Shown here one piece after another: positions 42,954 through 56,155 of a stretch of 64,000 nt of DNA (its first letter is position 1; every line of letters begins with the position of its first letter). A program made the position numbers and the translations under genes. Location of the stretch: contig JAEQBH010002851.1 of assembly GCA_016808115.1 (NCBI GenBank), positions 310,001 through 374,000 of the forward strand, read 5' to 3'. The notes beneath the pieces were generated by a model. That model saw only the letters and a program-made list of their open reading frames with translations. It did no database searches and was not told the origin of the DNA. This DNA is from Tetrastigma voinierianum (taxonomy: Eukaryota; Streptophyta; Magnoliopsida; Vitales; Vitaceae).

Positions 42954-45900
42954 TGTCACGCCCTGGGTCGGGTCAGGCAGGTGGAGAATCAGAACCGGTT
43001 TGAGGTGCGAAACCATATCTTTGGGACTCTTTATTTATTTATTTATTTTTATACAAACAATATTTTGAGCTTAACTTATACACAGTGAACATACAAATAA
43101 TTTTGTAATAACCAAAAGTCATTCCTTATACAAAGGAGTTACCACTGGAGTGGTATCCATTAAAATTTCTACACATATGCTAAGTCCCAATTACTTATAC
43201 AATTACTTATACATGTACATATCTAATACAAACATCGGGGTGCGGAAAAAGTCTTCCGGGAGCACTGTCTACGAGATGGCCGTCTGCATTTAGGGTGTGG
43301 AATGTCTGTCTCTTTATCTCCTCTTGGTACCTACCGCGGATTGAACACGTGCTAAGCTTTATGCTTAGTGAAACATATAAACGATAACGACCCGATACTT
43401 GATAATCGCGTCACTATCTTTTTTTACATTTACTTATCGCCTCGCGAAGCCTATTCTTATGTGACATCTAACTCATGATCATATTATACATGTAGATTTT
43501 ATTAACACCAGTTCATATCATTATCTTGTTCATATTAATTTCTGTGTCATGTATTTTACAGGTTGTAACTCATATCTAATACATGTGATAGATCAAATCA
43601 TATTAAGTAAACTTATCATTATCTGATAGCAATTCGAACAAATCAAATCATATCAATTTCATACGAGGTTCATCCAGGACTAATACCAATAAATATTAGA
43701 CTCTTTATCACCATCCGCAATGAAGCCATTAATCAAATCCCTTTAGAAATTTCATTTCGTGATCACAGGATGCTAGTTAAATCCTTTTTAGTTTCGTTTT
43801 ATTAATTTTCATTTTCAAAGTGTCACGACCGAATCCTACTTGACCCAGTTAATTGGATCAAGATGGGCAGGTTTACTCGGCGATTTTCAATCAAAAAATT
43901 TATTCGTCTTATTAAATTTTTTCTTTTCAAAAAAGTGTCGCGACCGAATCCCGAGCTTGACCGGTTGGCGGATCAGTGGAGCGGTTTACTCAGGCATTTT
44001 CAATTATCTTTCCAAACATTTTGTTTATGTTATTCCATTTTAGACTTTTAGTGCGAAAGCACTTCTTTTCGAACAATCCCATAAACACTTATAATTTCAG
44101 ACCCTTAACATTTACATTCAACAAAATGCATTTACAAAAATGATGCCTTTTACTATGTCCGTGTAATGTAAAAAAATACTTAAACAATACAATTTTTAAT
44201 GTCATTTTTTAAACATCGGTTTGTGATTTCACATATAGCTATAAGTCGACATCCTGACAGTTCACTTGGGGAATCACTATACATTTGTCATTCGTGCTTG
44301 ATGTGATTTCACATTTAGCAGTATGATTCCTTTGACTGTAAATTGCTTTCATGACGGTCGGTTGTTGAATCACATGCATTTACGTCATTCGGTAACAATG
44401 TGATCTCACATTCATTATCAGTCACATATGGCTGCCAATTCGACATTCACGGCCAGTTGATTCGTGAATCATGCATTTGTCATTCATTAGCAATGTGATT
44501 CGCATTGCGTTATGATTACTTTGACTATAAGGTGACATTCGCAGCCCGATTGATTTGTTGAATCTGCCGTTTATCATTCAGTAGCCATGTGATCTCACAT
44601 TCAATATCACCGTCTCACATATAGCTATAGAAATTCGACATTCAGCGGTCGATTGTTGAATCAATGCATTTGTCGACCATTAGCAATGTGATTCGCATTA
44701 ACAATTACGGTTACCTTCATGCGGGTGGTTGGTAGATCCAGTCATGTTGGTCGTCAATATCATTTCAAATCAGTTTACTTTTGTCGCATTAATTTCACTT
44801 GTAATTGCAAATACACGCATACATAGTATATGACAAACATTTGAATAACAATGATTCAAATCATCATATATATATACTTATATATATTTCGTAAAATAGC
44901 ATTCATAACCCAATCCACAATTACATTTGATTCAAATTTCACTCTCGTATTATCTTTTCAAAGATATACTCAATCTATGTACACATTTCATATACTCCTT
45001 TACGTATACTCGTTTATATACTCGTTCACATATCCTCATTTATGTATACTCATTCATGTATTCACTCACGTATACTCATTCCTATACTCGTTTCATGTGT
45101 ACTCATTCCTTATGCTTTCATTTTAAATTTACTCGTTCATTTGTTATCATTTTAAGTTTATATGTGATAATAATAATATATCACTTAACCACATTATGTG
45201 TTCATGACATATTGCCTCGCATGTTCACAATCATGTTCAATTCATTTCATTTTCATTTCCACCAAACATTTTCATGTTTCTGAACACATCTTTACATTTT
45301 CATTTTCTACATTTCCTTGTTTCATGCCTATTACATATGGCACTTCGTATTCTTGTGAAGTATGATGTGTGTGGAATCACCCCTCATTCATATATTCTTA
45401 TTCCTCTATGTATCTACTTTACTTAGCAGAGTGGAATCAATCAATCGGATCATCAGAGCTAAAGAGTTATGGCATTTCATGCCAAACTAGTCGGTTTACC
45501 GGATTACACTAGGAACAGTTCGTATTACTAATTTTCTGAGATCCTAACTTCATGTTTGACTCTAGGTCATTGTATTCTTTTTAAAGATAAGGTGCTAAGG
45601 GTTCTATTCCAGCTGAATCACCCAATTCGAACCTTAGAAACTCAGAATACGTCGAAACGGACTACTCTATGTTCAAAATTTGGAACCCGGAATTTGGCTA
45701 TGCCTATTCTTTAAGTTTTGTTCTCGCCGAAATCCCCATTTACGTAGCCACTTGAATCCTCCGTCGGATAAGAAATGAGCAAGTTATGGCCAAAATACAG
45801 CGGTCAGCGGGAAGCGAGAGCAGGTTGTGCGTACATGTCTAACATGTATGTCGGTGCAAGAGTTAACAACGACGAGAAAGCGAAAATGTCTTGGGGTACA

Positions 45901-46792
45901 AGTTCAAGTGTCTGGGTACAAGTATTGTTTCAGTGCCCAAAATGTGTATTTTTGTTCCATATTTCCATATTTTGATACCCAATCAACTCTGCTCTTCAAG
46001 CAACGCGCATAGAAAACACTTCTAATTCACCTTGTAATCTCAACCTATTCAATTCATCTTTCAATTTCATATGTTTCTTAAAATTCTTTCATGAATTTCT
46101 TCCAAAACTCCTTAATATAGGTTATGACCCATCCTCAACAAAAACATGAATATTAATTAGGGTTTACTCTAAACCACACAACTCATTCTTCTGATTAACC
46201 ATGAATCCAACTGAGATTCTACAACTATCTTAATAATATTTAGGTTTTTAACAACCCTAATTTCCATTACATCTTTGGTTAGGATTTCATCCTAACAAAC
46301 CCCAGGTTTGGACAAGATAATAACCATCTGAAAACCAAAGATCCATACCTGAATCCAAGTTCCATACTCAGGTTAGTAGTTCCATACCTTGTTGGCTTGA
46401 TCTTGGCTCCTCCATCTTCTTCCTCTTCCTCTTCTCTTCTCTATCCTCCTTCACGTTTTTCTCCCCAAAATGATTCAACTTTGGCCTTTTAAACCCATGT
46501 TTGCTAAGGTGTGTTGACCTCAAAAACCCATTTTGGGTTAAGTTTATTAATTTCTTTTAAGCCTTCCAACTCTTGGCTATTTGTATTCAAGTTTCCTTTA
46601 TTTCATTTTGGCCTCAACTCATCAATTCATGTCTTTTAGGCCCTTTTTGGACAAATTACAATTTTGTCCTTAAGTTTTGTAACTTTGGGTCTCGTTTCAA
46701 TATTTGCATTTAACTCACAAAAGCAGGTTAAATTATGCTTACAAAATACCTAAACATGTCAGCTTGACTAGGGTATATTTTGGGATCTTACA
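42954..46792 (-). repeat. Array LTR 4
   Basis: 3839 bp, TGTCACGCCCTGGGTCGG to TTTGGGATCTTACA. Near its end ACATGTCAGCTTGACTAGGG replaces ACATGTCGAAAACGACTAGG, a clustered change of the type seen at CG sites in this array. Confidence 0.92.
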
Positions 46793-47164
46793 ATTCTCCC
46801 TCCTTATAAGAATTTAGATCCTCGAAATTCATACTATCACTACAATGTTCTATGTCAAGTCCTTTCTTTTCATATATTTACATATGACCTTTCTTATACT
46901 TTCTTTTCGTTTAGCTCAGTACAGACGTGACTCTCACTTCTAAATGATTCCTAAAGATTAAGTTAAGTAACCATGTTCTTTAAGTTAACACTGTCTTCTT
47001 CAATGGATTCGAAGACAATCCGTGCTAAATGCAAGGACATCCACGTAGGGGCCAACACTTTTCTATACATATGCCTTTCTATCTTTTCTATCTTATACTC
47101 TATCTAAAATCTTCTTTGGGGCTTTTCGAGAAACGCCTAAACCTAGGCTCTGATACCAATCAAT
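46793..47164 (-). repeat. Array internal segment 4-5
   Basis: 372 bp, the shortest segment, with small deletions around 46970-47030. Exact primer site at 47147-47158; polypurine tract slightly shortened. Confidence 0.92.
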
Positions 47165-50100
47165 TGTCACGCCTGGGTTAAGTGCAGGCCGATTGGAGAA
47201 TCGAGGCAGGTTTCGGGGTGAAAGCAATATCATTTCTTTTATTTATTTATTTATTTTTATACAAACAATGTTTTTCGAGAGCTTAACATACTGTGGGTAT
47301 ACAAATAATTTTGTAATAACCAAGAAGTCATTCACATATACAAAGGAGTTACCAGGAGTGGTATCCATTAAAATTTCTACACATATGCTAAGTCCGTGCT
47401 TATACAATTACTTATACATGTACACTATCTAGCATACAAACATCGGAGATTGCGAGGAAAAAAGATCTTTGAGGAGCACCTATCTACGAGATGGCCACGT
47501 CTTGGCCAGTGTGGAATGTCACATCCTCTTTATCTCCTCTTGATTACCTACGGATTGAACACAGTGCTAGCTTTATGCTTAGTGGAAACATATAGACGAT
47601 AACGACCAGCCAACAATAATCGTAAAGTCACTATCTTTTACATTTTACTTATGCATATAGCAGGCTTCATTCTTATGACATCTTTCATGAATGTATTATA
47701 CATGTAGATTTTATTCTTTTAAGTTCATATCATTATACATTCATATTAATTTCACATTGTCATGTATTTTCACGAGGTTGTAACTGCGTATCTAACCATG
47801 TATGATAGATCAAATCATATTCAAAGTAAACTTATACGTATACAATAGCAATTCAGAACAAATCAAATCATATCAATTTCATACAGGTTCAAATCAGACT
47901 AATACCAATAAATATTAGACTCTTTATCACTATCACGACCGAAGCCATTAATCAAATCCCTTTAGAAATTTCATTTCGTGATGGATCTGATTCAATCCTT
48001 TTAGTTTTCGTTTATTAATTTTCATTTTAAAGTGTCGGCAGAATCACTCTTGGCAGATTGGTGGATCCAAGATGGAGCCGGTTCTCAGGCGTTTTCAATC
48101 GAAAAATTTATTTCGTCTTATTAAATTTTCTTTTCAAGAAGATGTCGCGACAGAATCCCAGAGCTTGACAGGTTGGCGGATCAAGGCTGGGCGGTTTACT
48201 CAGACATTTTCAATTATCTTTCCAAAACATTTGTTTATGTTATTCCATTTTAGACTTTTAATTACGAAAGCACTTCTTTTCGGGCAATCCGTAAAACATA
48301 TAATTTCAAAAAGATACATAACATTTACATTCATGAAATGCATTTACAAAATGATGCCTTTACTTTATGTCAGTGTAATGTAAAAAAATACTTAAACAAT
48401 ACAATTTTAATGTCATTTTAAACATCGGTTTTTGTGATTTCACATAGCTATAAGAGTCGACATCACGGCCAGTTCCTTGGGAATCTGCCCATGTTTGTCA
48501 TTCAGTAGCAATGTGATTTTACATTTAACGATATGATTAACTTTGACTATAAGTCGCTTTCACAGCGGTCCGGTTATTTGAATCACGCCATTGAATCATT
48601 CGATACTAATGATCTACATTCATTATCACGTCCACATATGGCTATAGAATTACGACATTCACGGCCAGATTGATTTGGCCGAATCACATGCATTTGTCGC
48701 CGATAACAATGTGATTTCGCATTGCGGTATGATTCACTTTGACTATAAATTGACATTCGCAGCGATTGATTTGTTGAATCAGCCGCATTTTATCGACCGA
48801 TAACCATGTAGTCTCACATTAAATATCACCGTCTCACATATAGGTATAGAATTCGACATTCACGGCGATTCGATTGTTGAATCCACATGCATTTTGTCAT
48901 TCATTAGCGATGTGATTTAAATTAACGATGCGGTTACCTTCCGCGCGAATTCGGTTGGTGAATCCACGTCTGTTGGTCATTCAATATCACATTTCATCAG
49001 TTTACTTTATGCGATAATTTCACTTGTAAAACAAACTCTGCGCCACATGAGTATGTATAAACATTTGAATAACAATGATTAGTCATCATATATATACTTA
49101 TATATTCGTAAATAGCATTCATAACGATCACAATTACATTTCAATTCAAATTTCACTCGTATTATCCTTTCAAGATATACTCAATCACATGTACACATTT
49201 CATATGCTCCTTTAAGTATACTCGTTTATATATAGTTCACATATCCTCATTTATATATATGCTCATTCATGTGTATTCACTCAAGATACTCATTCCTATA
49301 CTCATTCATGTGTACTCATTCATATGCTCATTTACGTTTACTCGTTCATTTGTTATCATTTTTCTGATTTATATGTATTAATAATAATATATCATAACAC
49401 ATTATGTTCATGACATATATTACCTCGCATGTTCACAATCATGTTTCAATTCATTTCATTTCATTTTCCATAAACATTTTCATGTTTGCTAGACACATCT
49501 TTACATTTTCATTTTCTACATTTCCTTGTTTCATACCTATTACATATGGCACTTCATATTCTTGAAGTATGATGTATGTGGAATCACACCTCATTCATAT
49601 ATTCTTATTCCCTCTATGTATCTACTTTACTTAGCAGAAGTGGAATCAATCGATCGGATCATCCAAACTAAAGTTATGGCATTTTCATGCCAAACTATGA
49701 TAGTTTACCGGATTACACTAGAACAGTTCGTATTACTAATTTTCCGGGATCTAACTTCATGTTTGACTCTATGTCATTGTATTCTTTTAAAGATAAGGTG
49801 CTAAGGTTCTATTCAGCTGGAATCACCCAATTGAACATACCCAGAAACTCAAGTTACGTCCGAAACAACCCGGACTACTCTATGTTCAAAGCTGGAACCA
49901 GAATTTGGCTATGCCTATTCTTTAAGTTTTGTTCTCCTTGAAGTCTATTTTACGTAGCCACTTGAATCACTCAAATCGGATAAGAAGCCAGCAGTTATGG
50001 CCAAAAATCGGCCCAGTCTCGAGCGGGAAGCGGGAGCAGGTTGTCTGGGTACATGTCTATTATGTCCCGGTACAAGTTAATAACGACCAGAAACGAAAAA

Positions 50101-50994
50101 TGTACGGTACAAGTTCAGTGTGCCGGTACAAGTGTTTCAGTGCCCAAAATGTGTATTTTTATTATATTCCCATATTTTGATACCCAAATCCAGCTCTACT
50201 CTTCAAACACACATCAAAAACGCTAATTCACCTTGTAATCTCCTTTCTATTCAATTCATCTTTCAATTTCATATGTTTCTTCAAAATTCTTTCATGAATT
50301 TCTTCCAAAACCCTTCTATTATGGGTTATATTATCCTCAACAAAAACATGAATATTAATTGGGGTTTACTCTAAACCCTAACTCATTACTTACAATTAAC
50401 ATGAATCCAACTTAGAGAGGATTACAACTATCTTGTGTCATTTAGAGTTTTAACAACCTAATTTCAATACATCTTTGGTAAGTTTCATCCTAACAAACCT
50501 AGGTTTTGGACAAGATAATAACCATACAAAACCAAAGATCCATACAAATCCAGTTCCATACTCAAGGTTAGTAGTTCCATGCCTTGTTGAAAGCTGATCT
50601 TGGCTCCTCCATCTTCTTCCTCTTCCTCTTCTCTTCTCCTCCCTCCTTCACGTTTTTCTCCTCCCCAAATGAGACCAACTTTGGTCTTTAAAGCCATGTT
50701 TGCTAAGGCCTTGTTGGCCTCAAAACCCATTTTTGGGTTAAGTTTCATTAATTTCTTTTAAGCCTTCCAACTCTTGGCTATTTGTATTCCAAGTTTCCTT
50801 TATTTCATTTTGGCCTCAAACTCATCAATTCATGTCTTTTAGGCCCCTTTTTGGACAAATTACAATTTTGTCCTTAAGTTTTGTAACTTTCCGGGTCTCT
50901 CGTTTCAATATTTCGCATTTAACTCACAAAACAGTTAAATTATGCTTACAAAATACCCTAAACATGTCGGCTAGGAGTATATTTGAGATCCACA
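47165..50994 (-). repeat. Array LTR 5
   Basis: 3830 bp, TGTCACGCCTGGGTT to TTGAGATCCACA. The outer terminus is degraded compared with the TGTTACA of other units. Internal block order is unchanged. Confidence 0.92.
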
Positions 50995-51382
50995 ATTCTC
51001 CCCTCATAAGAATTTCGTCCTCGAAATTCATACTATGCACTTTGTCTGTTCTATGTCAAGTCCTTTCTTTTCATATATTTTACATATGACCTTTCTTATA
51101 CTTTCTTTTCATTTAGCTCGGCTGGAGCGTGACTCGCTCCTAAATGATTCTAAGGATTTAGAAGTTGGTAACCACTTGTTCTTTAGGGTTAACACTTTCC
51201 AATAACTTCTTCAACTGGATTCTGAAGACAATCCATCTATACAAATACCAGGACATCCACATCAGGGGCCAACACTTTTCTAATACATATGCCTTTCTAT
51301 CTTTTCTATCTTATACTCTATCTAGATAAGCCTAACATAGGCTTTTCGAAACGCCTAAACCTAGGCTTACGATACCAGCAAT
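50995..51382 (-). repeat. Array internal segment 5-6
   Basis: 388 bp with polypurine tract shortened to GAGGGGAGAAT and a decayed primer site (GATACCAGCAATTG). No coding content. Confidence 0.9.
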
Positions 51383-54300
51383 TGTCACCTTCGATTCAGG
51401 GTCCGACCCGATTGGAGAATCGAGACCGGTTTAAAGTGCGAAACCATATCTTTGGGACTCTTTATTTATTTATTTATTTTTATACCATGATATTTTTTAG
51501 GAGGCTTGCTTATCTTGTGGGTATCTGAATAATTTTGTAATAACCAAAAGTCATTCACATATACAAAGGGTTACCCTTTGAGTGGTATCCATTAAAATTT
51601 CTACACATGTAAGTCCCAATTACTTATACAATTACTTATACATGTATATCTAATACAAACATCGGAAGTGCGGAAAAAGTCTTTGAGGAGCACCTATCTA
51701 CGAGATGGCAGTCTGGCGGTGTGGAGATATCTTGTCCTCTTTATCTCCTCTTGGTACCTACACGGATTGAACACGTGCTTCAAACTGTCTTAGTGAAACA
51801 TATAGACAGTAACGACCAATAACAATAATCGCCGTCACTATCTTTTTACATTTACTTATGCATATAACGAAGCCTATTCTTATGTGACATCTAACTCATG
51901 ATCATGTTATACATGTAGATTTTATTCTTTTCGGATTCCTTATCATTATCTTGTTCATATTAATTTCCTGTGTCATGTATTTTACAGGTTGTAACTCATA
52001 TCTAATACATGTATGATAGATCAAATCATATTCAAAGTAAACAAACTTATCGTATCTGATAGCAATTCGGAACAAATCAAATCCTTATCAATTTCATACG
52101 GGTTCATCCCGGATAATACCAATAAATATTAGACTCTTTATCACTATCACTGGCCCAGAAGCCATTAATCAAATCCCTTTAGAAATTTCATTTACATTGA
52201 TGCGGGATGCGTTTAAATCCTTTTAGTTTTTCGTTTTCAGTAATTTTCATTTTCAAAGTGTCGAGCCGAATCCCACTACTTGACGATTGGTGGATCCGAG
52301 ATGGGCAGAGTTTACTCCGGCGTTTTCAATCAAAAATTTATTCGTCTTATTAAATTTTCTTTTCAAAAGATGTCGCGACGAATCCCGGAAACTTGACCGG
52401 TTAGGATCAGAACAGGCGGTTTACTCAGGCATTTCAATTATCTTTCAAACATTTGTTTATGTTATTCATTTTAGACTTTTTAATTACAGCGAGAAAGCAC
52501 TTCTTTTCGAACTGATCCCATAGCCTTATAATTTAAAAGACCATAACATTTACATTCAATAAAATGCATTTACAAATGATGCCTTTTTACTATGTCCAGG
52601 TATAATGTAAAAAAATGCTTAAACAATACAATTTTAATGTCATTTTTCTCTTATCGGTTTGTGATTTCATATGGCTGTGAAGTCGACATCCAGCCAGATT
52701 CACTTGGGGAATCACATACATTTGTCATTGATAGCAATGTGATTTCACATTGCGATATGATTCGCGACTATAATTAACTTTCGCAGCGGTCGATTTGTTG
52801 AATCACATGCATTGGAATCGTCATTAGCAATGTGATCTCATTCATTATCGCAGTCTCACATATGGGTACATAGAATTCGACATTCACGGCCAGTTCGGTT
52901 GTTGAATCACATACGTTTGTCGACCATTAGCAATGTGATTCGCGTTCGCGGTATGATTCACTGACTGCTAAATTGACATTCGCAGCGGTCGATTGTTGAA
53001 TCACATGCATTTATCGTCGATAGCCATGATCATTCAATATGCGAGTCTCACATATAGCGCTAAATTCGACATTCCGCGGCCAGTTCGATTTGTTGAATCA
53101 CATGCGTTTTGTCATACATGATATGACAAACATTTGAGCTCTTTAATGATTCAAATCATCATATATATATACTTATATATATTCGTAAATAACATTCATA
53201 ACGATCGCAATTACATTTCAATTAATTTCACTCTCATTATCTTTTCAAAGATATACTCAATCTATGTACACATTTCATATACTCCTTTACGTATACTCGT
53301 TTATATACTCGTTCACATATCCTCATTTATGTATACTCATTCATGTATTCACTCACGTATACTCATTCCTATACTCATTCATGTGTACTCATTCATATGC
53401 TCATTTACGTTTACTCGTTCATTTATTTATCATTTTACGGTTATATGTGATAATAATATATCCCTTAACCACATTATGTGTTCGCGACATATTGCCTCGC
53501 ATGTTCACAATCATGTTTCAATTCATTTTCATTTTCATTTTCCATAAACATTTTCATATTTCATAGACATCTTTATTTTCATTTTCTACATTTTCCTTGT
53601 TTCATGCCTATTACATATGGCACTTCATATTCTTGTGAAATTATGATGTATGTGAATCACACCTCATTCATATATTCTTATTCCTCTATGTATCTACTTT
53701 ACTTAGCAAATTGGAATCAATCCAATGGGATCATCGAACTAAAGTTATAGCATTTTCATGCCAAGTAGTCAGTTTACCGGATTACACTAGAACAGTTCGT
53801 ATTACTAATTTTTTCCGGGATCCTAACTTCATGTTTTGACTCTAGGTCATTGTATTCTTTTTTAAAGATAAAGGTGCTTTAAGGTTTCTATTCCAGCTGG
53901 AATCACCCAGTCGAACACCAAGAGGAAACTCAGAGATTCGTCAGAAGCAACCGGTTTACTCTATGTTCAAAGCTGGAACCAGAATTTGGCTATGCCTATT
54001 CTTTAAGTTTTGTTCTCCTTGAAGTCTATTTTACGTAGCCACTTGAATCACTCAAATCGGATAAGAAATGAGCAAGTTATGGCCAAAATACGGTGGCCCA
54101 GGAAGCGGAACAGGTTGTACCGGTACATGTCTAACATGTATCGGTACAAGTTGGCCAAAAACGACCAGAAACGAAAATGTACCGGTACAAGTTCAAAGTG
54201 TACCGGTACAAGTGACCCGAAAGTGCCCAAAATGTGTATTTTTGTTCCATATTTCCATATTTTGATACCCAATCAACTCTACTCTTCAAACACACATCAA

Positions 54301-55096
54301 AAACACTTCTAATTCACCTTGTAATCTCCTTTCTATTCAATTCATCTTTCAATTTCATATGTTTCTTCAAAATTCTTTCATGAATTTCTTCCAAAACCCT
54401 TCTAATATGGGTTATGACCATCCTCAACAAAAACATGAATATTATTAATTAGGGTTTACTCTAAACCACAACTCGTTACTTACAATTAACCATGAATCAA
54501 ACTTAAGAGGATTCTGACTATCTTTGTGTCATTTAGAGTTTTAACAACCACAATTTCAATACATCTTTGGTTAGGATTTCATCCTAACAAACCCTAGGTT
54601 TTGGACAAGATAATAACCATACAAAACCAAAGATCCATACACAAATCCAAAGTTCCATACTCAAGGTTAGTAGTTCCATACCTTTTTGCTTGATCTTGGC
54701 TCCTCCATCTTCTTCCTCTTCCTCTTCTCTTCTCCTCCTCCTTCACGTTTTTTTCTCCTTCCCCAAATGAGACCAACTTTGGTCTTTTAAAACCCATGTT
54801 TGCTAAGGCCTTGTTGGCCCTCAAAACCCATTTTAGGTTAAGTTTCATTAATTTCTTTTAAGCCTTCCAACTCTTGGCTATTTGTATTCCAAGTTTCACT
54901 TTATTTCATTTTGGCCTCGAACTCATCCAATTCATGTCTTTTAGGCCCCTTTGGACAAATTACAATTTTTGTCCTTAAGTTCCCTGTAACTTCGGGTCTC
55001 TCGTTTCAATATTGTATTTACTCACATGAGTTCATTATGCTTACAAAATACCCTAAACATGTCGAAAACGACTAGGGTATATTTTGGGATGTTACA
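51383..55096 (-). repeat. Array LTR 6 (right terminal unit, internal deletion)
   Basis: 3714 bp, TGTCACCTTCGATTC to TTGGGATGTTACA. About 150 bp are missing at 53115: sequence passes from the fifth subrepeat straight to ATACATGATATGACAAAC, skipping the last TGTGATTTC unit and the following block. The LTR terminus at 55096 is followed by GTCCG and non-array DNA, so this is the true right end of the array. Confidence 0.93.
54117..54209. repeat. Cluster of GTACCGGTAC palindromes in LTR 6
   Basis: The fully palindromic 10-mer GTACCGGTAC occurs at 54117-54126, 54179-54188 and 54200-54209, with a one-base variant (GTATCGGTAC) between the first two. In the solo LTR one exact copy is at 9718-9727. 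In LTRs 1-5 the homologous sites are mostly broken at the CCGG centre. Confidence 0.9.
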
Positions 55097-55559
55097 GTCC
55101 GACTATGTGAATGACCCAAATTGAAAATGGCTACGAGCTAATTTTTGGGTTGAGACTTTCTATCGAGATGTGGGTGATGTCGCTGAAGCATTAAAAGGTA
55201 TCACAGGTTTTCAAATAAGTGTTAGTGTTGCATCTCAAAGTGGGCATTACGTATCCTTGGGATCGATCACGTGCCAGGTAAACCTAATGGGTTCCATGTA
55301 CATCGTGGATCTCTTGTATGACATTTTCGGCCTATTATGGTTCAGGTGTATAAGTATGGAATGGTGTACATTCTCTTGTATATTTGGTCGTTTATCAAAG
55401 GTGTATGAGTGGGCGATTTTGGATCTTGTAAGCTTCTTTTGCTTCATTTGGACATTGACAGTCTTTTGGGTAGCGCTGGATCGGTGTTGCCTATGTTTGG
55501 AGATCGACTGCTTCTATTACGGATACGGTGTTTTGTTATGATGAAGGTTGCTTGAGAAT
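55097..55559. other. Unassigned sequence at the right edge of the array
   Basis: A 123-codon plus-strand frame (55170-55541, 'MGDVAEALKGITGFQISVSV...') shows no recognisable domain and is Trp/Cys/Phe-rich in its second half. It runs antisense into a retrotransposon RNase H relic. It could be chance or an unrecognised relic. Confidence 0.3.
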
Positions 55560-56155
55560 TTCAAGTTCTATATTACACTATTGACGCAAAGGTGACAGCG
55601 GAGTTGGCCAATTCATTATATCATTTGGGGATTTGAATTATCTTGAAGTTTCGCAACTTCGCTATCAATTCTCTAATGGCTAGCAGATAATTCAGCATTT
55701 TTCCCTCTTTAGCCTCGTAGCTACCATTTACTTGGGACACAACAAGTTGAGAGGCACTCATTGCCTTGACTTTCTCAGTTGATATTGCTAAGGATAGCAT
55801 GAGTCCCAAAATCAGTGCTTCATATTCAGCTTTATTGTTCATTGTTAGGAATGCGAAAAGTACGAGTGATGACGATGTCATCTAGTGACCGTAAAATTAT
55901 ACCAACGCTTGCTCCCGTCTTTCTAGCTGATCCATCAATCTTCAACTGCCACCGTTCTTCTGCATTTTCTAAAGGTTTAGCTAGGCCAAGTTCCTTAACA
56001 AAGTCAGCGAGTGCTTGAGCTTTTATGGTTGTTCTAGGTTGGAATCAAATCTCGTATTTGCTGAGTTCAACTACCCATTTCAAAGGTCGTCCTTACAAAT
56101 CGAGTTTCTGCAACACTGCTTTTGCTTCGTCTATTTCGTATGCTGAATTTATTCC
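55560..56155 (-). pseudogene. Plant gypsy (Tat-like) second RNase H domain, relic
   Basis: Minus-strand frames in order give GRPLKWVVELSKYEI, KAQALADFVKELGLAKPL, WQLKIDGSARKTGASVGIIL, NNKAEYEALILGLML, SASQLVVSQVNGSYEAKEGK and ELANSAVTFASIV. This is the RNase H type with DGSA...NNxAEYEAL found in Tat-lineage elements. A frameshift lies near 55840. The Asp of the family's DSQLV motif is Ala here (SASQLV), so the catalytic triad is broken even if the frame were repaired. No RT or integrase of this element is seen; it is truncated at ~56155. Confidence 0.85.

Larger units (their letters stand above)
29907..55096 (-). repeat. Tandem array of giant LTRs with mini-internal domains (~4.2-kb monomer, six units)
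   Basis: Six LTRs of 3.71-3.88 kb alternate head-to-tail with five internal segments of 372-392 bp; a partial internal segment opens the array. The monomer is 4.20-4.27 kb. All units share minus-strand orientation, termini (TGTAACA...TGACA), primer site and polypurine tract. No gag, pol or other coding domain exists in any unit. Because adjacent elements share LTRs (LTR-int-LTR-int...), this is not a row of separate insertions. It is best explained by unequal crossing-over or replication-based amplification of one internally deleted element. The right edge coincides with an LTR terminus; the left edge cuts through an internal segment. Confidence 0.95.

Noticed and set aside
54048..54312. ORFs crossing the GTACCGGTAC cluster on both strands
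   Set aside because: Palindromic sequence yields open frames on both strands. The other LTR copies are not open in the same way.
30000..55000. tRNA, rRNA or snRNA genes within the array
   Set aside because: No cloverleaf or conserved rRNA core sequence seen. The only tRNA-related words are the 12-bp primer sites.
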